From contig JAKOTN010000159.1 in the NCBI GenBank assembly GCA_029776255.1, positions 164,010 through 228,009 of the forward strand: 64,000 bases of DNA, given 5' to 3'. The position numbers were made by a program, and so were the translations under genes. Every line of letters begins with the position of its first letter. Within the stretch, counting starts at the first letter, position 1. Under the pieces are notes generated by a model. That model was not told the origin of the DNA. It worked only from the letters and a program-made list of their open reading frames with translations, and did not search any database. Positions 61,894 through 64,000 of the stretch are shown one piece after another. The DNA comes from Pseudomonadota bacterium (GTDB lineage: Bacteria; Pseudomonadota; Gammaproteobacteria; Burkholderiales; Rhodocyclaceae).

Positions 61894-62299
61894 ACGGCCT
61901 GGCAAAAGCGTCTATGGGAAAAAGACAGGGAAAGGAAGGAACGTGCCGCCGGTTGGCGGCAAAGAATCACGGTGCGCTGCCAGCGTTGATGTGAAGCGGG
62001 TTGGACCGGCGCCGGGAGAGCCTGATTAATTCGAGGGGAAGCCGTGATTCCCGACTACCGATCAAGGCCCCGGCGCGCGTCTTTCATCAGGGTCCGGGCA
62101 ATGAAGCCCAACATGACCGGTTGTCGTTTCGCAGTCCGCCATCTTCTCGACCAACACAGGCAGGCAATTCAGGAATCACCCGGACAGGAAAATATGAAGA
62201 CCTAGAAGCAAAACCCGTGCACTTCTTGGGGAAGCCCTTGTAGTTTAAATTCACTGGCTGCTGAAGGCAGTCGAGTGAAATGATGAGTTTGGCGCATAG
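61894..62299 (+). other. Non-coding flank of the IS110 remnant
   Basis: 406 bases with no convincing gene. IS110-group elements have a long non-coding end next to the transposase that encodes the bridge RNA; the stretch with short complementary G/C segments (for example around 61960-62060) could be the decayed right end. Boundaries of the element could not be set. Confidence 0.35.
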
Positions 62300-62890
62300 T
62301 TATTCGTTTAACGCGAGTTGAAGTAGGAAGTCTAGGTGAATAGTGGCATTCCCACAGGCAACTGTTTTTCCCGATTTTGTTCCTCCCAGTCGCAAGGCGG
62401 GAATGAAATAATACATTTCGTTGTATTTCAATTTTCCACGGGTGGCTATTGCATCATCAAACATGTTTTTCTCAAGGAATTCTTCAATAACGTTTTTGTC
62501 GCAGCACCAATCATTAAAAAAACTCTCTAACGACCATGCGAGATCCCCGCTATCAGAAGTGTGCGGGTCTAAAAAAGAAATGTCTTCGTCACCTTCATCA
62601 CTCAGCTTTCGGTAATAAAAAACGTTCCCGAAGGCTGAAATTGCGATGGGAAGGCGGTCCATGTCTTCTTCGTCACGCATAAGCCAATTCCAAAGATTAT
62701 CCCTGTATTCGTCAGGATTTATGACTTGAATAAGGCCATCTGAATACAACCCAAATCCCTTTTCCTTCCAAAGTTCCAATAACGGGATAGGTAAGTGATT
62801 TTGATATTTGAAGATGATCTCTTGACTTGCTTTTATATTATCAAGGTCTGGTTTGTGGGTATCTATAAATTTTTGCAATGCGATATTCAT
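62300..62890 (-). CDS. GAD-like/Tdi1-type immunity protein
   Basis: 196 residues from ATG 62890 with AGGGA as ribosome site. The N-terminus (LQKFIDTHKPDLDNIKASQE, IPLLELWKEKGFGLYSDGLIQVINPDEY) is the GAD-like fold, followed by LPIAISAFGNVFYYRKLSD and a C-terminal part with HLDFLLQLAL. Proteins of this type serve as immunity proteins beside ADP-ribosyltransferase-like T6SS or polymorphic toxins (Tdi1). No toxin is adjacent, so it appears to be an orphan. Base composition is clearly AT-richer than core genes. Confidence 0.65.
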   Translation of the reverse strand: MNIALQKFIDTHKPDLDNIKASQEIIFKYQNHLPIPLLELWKEKGFGLYSDGLIQVINPDEYRDNLWNWLMRDEEDMDRLPIAISAFGNVFYYRKLSDEGDEDISFLDPHTSDSGDLAWSLESFFNDWCCDKNVIEEFLEKNMFDDAIATRGKLKYNEMYYFIPALRLGGTKSGKTVACGNATIHLDFLLQLALNE

Positions 62891-62917
62891 TTGTATTCCC
62901 TGACAAGAGACGACGCC

Positions 62918-62966
62918 CAACGTTCGAGGCAAGGGGCAAAGCGCGGCTTGTCTCACTTTGCCCGTA
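62918..62966 (+). other. attC-like half-site
   Basis: GCCCAACGTTCGAGGCAAGG fits the inverse core RYYYAAC plus stem-like sequence of an integron attC site, followed by GGGCAAAGCGCGGCTTGTC with partial self-complementarity. No matching GTTRRRY core follows, so it is at most a decayed site. Confidence 0.3.
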
Positions 62967-62988
62967 TCCTATAAAATGGGAGCAACGG

Positions 62989-63126
62989 ATGGCTCGCCTC
63001 GAAGAGATTGAGAGCGCACACGGTGCCGATATATTCACACCGTCGTCAATAATAATTCAAAATCTTCCTGAGGACTTTGTTCTGGCTGCTCTATCTAGAC
63101 TTGAGGCTCTTTATGCACGCACCTAA
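62989..63126 (+). CDS. Small peptide or gene fragment
   Basis: 45 codons from ATG 62989. TATAAA at 62970-62975 and GGGAG at 62978-62982 are well placed, so expression is plausible. The peptide (LEEIESAHGADIFTPSS, NLPEDFVLAALSRLEALY) looks like the end of a helical protein rather than noise, possibly the remnant of a cassette gene. No family recognised. Confidence 0.3.
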   Translation: MARLEEIESAHGADIFTPSSIIIQNLPEDFVLAALSRLEALYART

Positions 63127-63148
63127 CAATTCCATCGAGCGGACCACC
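63118..63148 (+). other. Second attC-like half-site
   Basis: GCACCTAACAATTCCATCGA (63118-63137) resembles the ACCTAAC / CTAACAATTC beginning shared by many integron attC sites, directly after the small peptide frame. The complementary half and GTTRRRY core are not found. Confidence 0.3.
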
Positions 63149-63172
63149 AATCAGCACTCACCAGGAATGACA

Positions 63173-63550
63173 ATGAGCCAAGACAACCTTTCGATTTTTG
63201 GTGAGTTGATTGCTTCGAAGCTTCGAGATCCAGCCATGGATCGGTTTGAGAATCTGAGAAAAGGCAATCACAAAGCACCAGCACTTCAAGACCTGCAATC
63301 GCGGCTGCGCGGGCTTGATCCGGAAACACGAGAAATAGCCCGCCGATGCGTGGTCTCCGCAGTTGATTCGGCAATCCATGATTTCTTGTTTTCCCTGCAA
63401 GAAAGAGGGTTCAAGAATCGACCGATAGCAGTATTGGTTGATGGAGAGAACATCGCTGATTCCAGCGACGGGCTTCACGGGGAAATCTTTGGAAAAGACG
63501 GTTGGTTTGCGAAGTTCAGCGCATATGGTGAGTCACCTGATGTGGCTTAG
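63173..63550 (+). CDS. DUF6547-like protein
   Basis: 125 residues from ATG 63173 (AGGA six bases before). The helical start LSIFGELIASKLRDPAMDRFENLRKGNH is followed by LDPETREIARRCVVSAVDSAIHDFLFSLQE, then VLVDGENIADSSDGLHGEIFGKDGWFAKFSAYGE. I associate this form with the DUF6547 family, which often appears as isolated cassette or accessory genes; the family name is from memory. AT-richer than the core. It may be an immunity-type protein but has no partner here. Confidence 0.5.
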   Translation: MSQDNLSIFGELIASKLRDPAMDRFENLRKGNHKAPALQDLQSRLRGLDPETREIARRCVVSAVDSAIHDFLFSLQERGFKNRPIAVLVDGENIADSSDGLHGEIFGKDGWFAKFSAYGESPDVA

Positions 63551-63564
63551 TGCAGGCTTGCCCA

Positions 63565-63628
63565 ATCGGGTAGCCGGAGGTTTCTCTCCCCCGGCCCCCA
63601 CCCACCGTGCGGGTCCAGAGTAGGTGGT
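63565..63628 (-). mobile_element. Group II intron 3' end (domains V-VI)
   Basis: On the minus strand AACCACC ... GGTGGGT gives the lower domain V stem. GCCGGGGGAGAGAAACCTCC followed by GGCTACCC forms domain VI with the bulged branch A before ACCC, and the element ends in CCCGAT at 63565. The upper part of domain V looks incomplete. The tail of the intron-encoded protein lies directly upstream. Confidence 0.65.
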
Positions 63629-63811
63629 TCAACGAGATGGCGCGCTCGACCACGACGAATAGCCCTGTGCCTTGAGCCAATCATTGTTCAACGCCTGCTG
63701 CATCGCCGGCGTACGCGCCATGTGCCAGTAGCGCATGCGGCTGACGCCATGCTGGATCGCCGTCTTCAGGCTCACGCCCAAATCCAGCAGGTGCTTGATC
63801 GTTGTCGTCGC
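63629..63811 (-). pseudogene. Group II intron maturase/reverse transcriptase, C-terminal fragment
   Basis: About 60 codons matching the end of intron-encoded proteins: TTIKHLLDLGVSLKTAIQHG, RYWHMARTPAMQQALNNDWL and KAQG. The usual final residues are replaced by YSSWSSAPSR, consistent with a frameshift near the end. The protein is cut upstream by an IS5 transposase end, so no reverse transcriptase domain is present in the window. Confidence 0.7.
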
Positions 63812-63822
63812 CCCTGCAAAAT

Positions 63823-64000
63823 TCATCCAAGCGCCCCGACCGGACGAGAAATCTGCTGGCTCGATTTGAATCGGGAATTTTCGCGGCTGAAGATCGAGGT
63901 CAGCGGGAGTAAAACGGGGCGCACGAAAGTGGCCTTCAGGTCCAAACGGCGCATGGCCCGGAGCAGCCAGCGCCGGTTGTAACCCGCGGCGCACAGCACG
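63823..64000 (-). pseudogene. IS5-family transposase, C-terminal end (runs off the window)
   Basis: The last 58 codons before TGA 63825 read VLCAAGYNRRWLLRAMRRLDLKATF..., the conserved IS5-group C-terminus (ALLCAAGYNIRWLLRA in relatives). The remainder lies beyond 64000, so it could be intact. It abuts the maturase fragment: GGATGAATTTTGCAGGGGCG just after the stop (toward 63812) is probably the element terminus. Confidence 0.68.

Noticed and set aside
1..64000. CRISPR arrays, rRNA and tRNA genes
   Set aside because: No regularly spaced repeats of CRISPR type and no convincing T-loop or rRNA sequence was seen on either strand.

Overview
The window looks like the chromosome of a GC-rich betaproteobacterium, most likely a Rhodocyclales-type organism. 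This is an inference from gene content and order, not from a marker gene. The supporting sets are mutL-miaA, bamD divergent from rluD-pgeF, rsmB/DUF3108/purN, gloB divergent from a methyltransferase-rnhA-dnaQ run, phaR-phaB, and a PiT phosphate permease with DUF47 partners. No rRNA, tRNA or CRISPR array was seen.

Layout. 0-2.7 kb: end of a solute-binding/VWA/membrane-protein operon. 2.8-6.8 kb: creB-creC-creD two-component envelope-stress set and a small membrane hydrolase. 6.8-11.8 kb (minus): MscS channel, rsmB, DUF3108 protein, purN, dedA. 11.8-14.7 kb: mutL-miaA. 14.7-18.5 kb: an accessory patch of AT-richer genes (DUF2846 lipoprotein, DUF1444 protein), an IS5 transposase fragment, a group II intron 3' end, and a LytS-type kinase whose response regulator is reduced to a stub. 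18.6-22.2 kb: fetAB-type exporter and small envelope proteins. 22.6-24.1 kb: phaR and phaB of polyhydroxybutyrate metabolism. 24.4-27.3 kb: pgeF, rluD, bamD. 27.4-33 kb: signalling block with a Ser/Thr kinase-HDOD-GAF protein, a FIST sensor and a hybrid histidine kinase. 33-39.7 kb (minus): long-form YidD, DUF3293, rmuC, a giant DUF748 protein and gloB. 39.7-45.4 kb: methyltransferase, rnhA, dnaQ, two tandem paralogous small proteins of unknown family, rlhA and slyX. 45.5-47.5 kb: metallophosphoesterase and P-loop protein pair. 47.7-50.3 kb: pit flanked by two DUF47 genes. 50.4-51.8 kb: a ParA ATPase, a Lys-rich partner with a ribbon-helix-helix-like end, and three exact 12-bp iterons upstream. 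51.9-58.9 kb: MalT-like regulator, acyltransferase, ylqF, methyltransferase, galU. 59-60.9 kb: an unusual VanW-glycosyltransferase fusion. 61-64 kb: accessory end with a broken IS110, an orphan GAD-like immunity-type gene, attC-like half-sites, a DUF6547-like gene, another group II intron 3' end and an IS5 transposase C-terminus running off the window.

Most of the window is housekeeping. The parts most worth attention are the partition-like ParA cassette with iterons, the two loci where IS5 and group II intron remnants occur together, the truncated response regulator, the VanW-glycosyltransferase fusion, the tandem 94-residue paralogs, and the kinase/phosphatase-like pair. All identifications come from reading protein motifs and gene order; no database search was possible.
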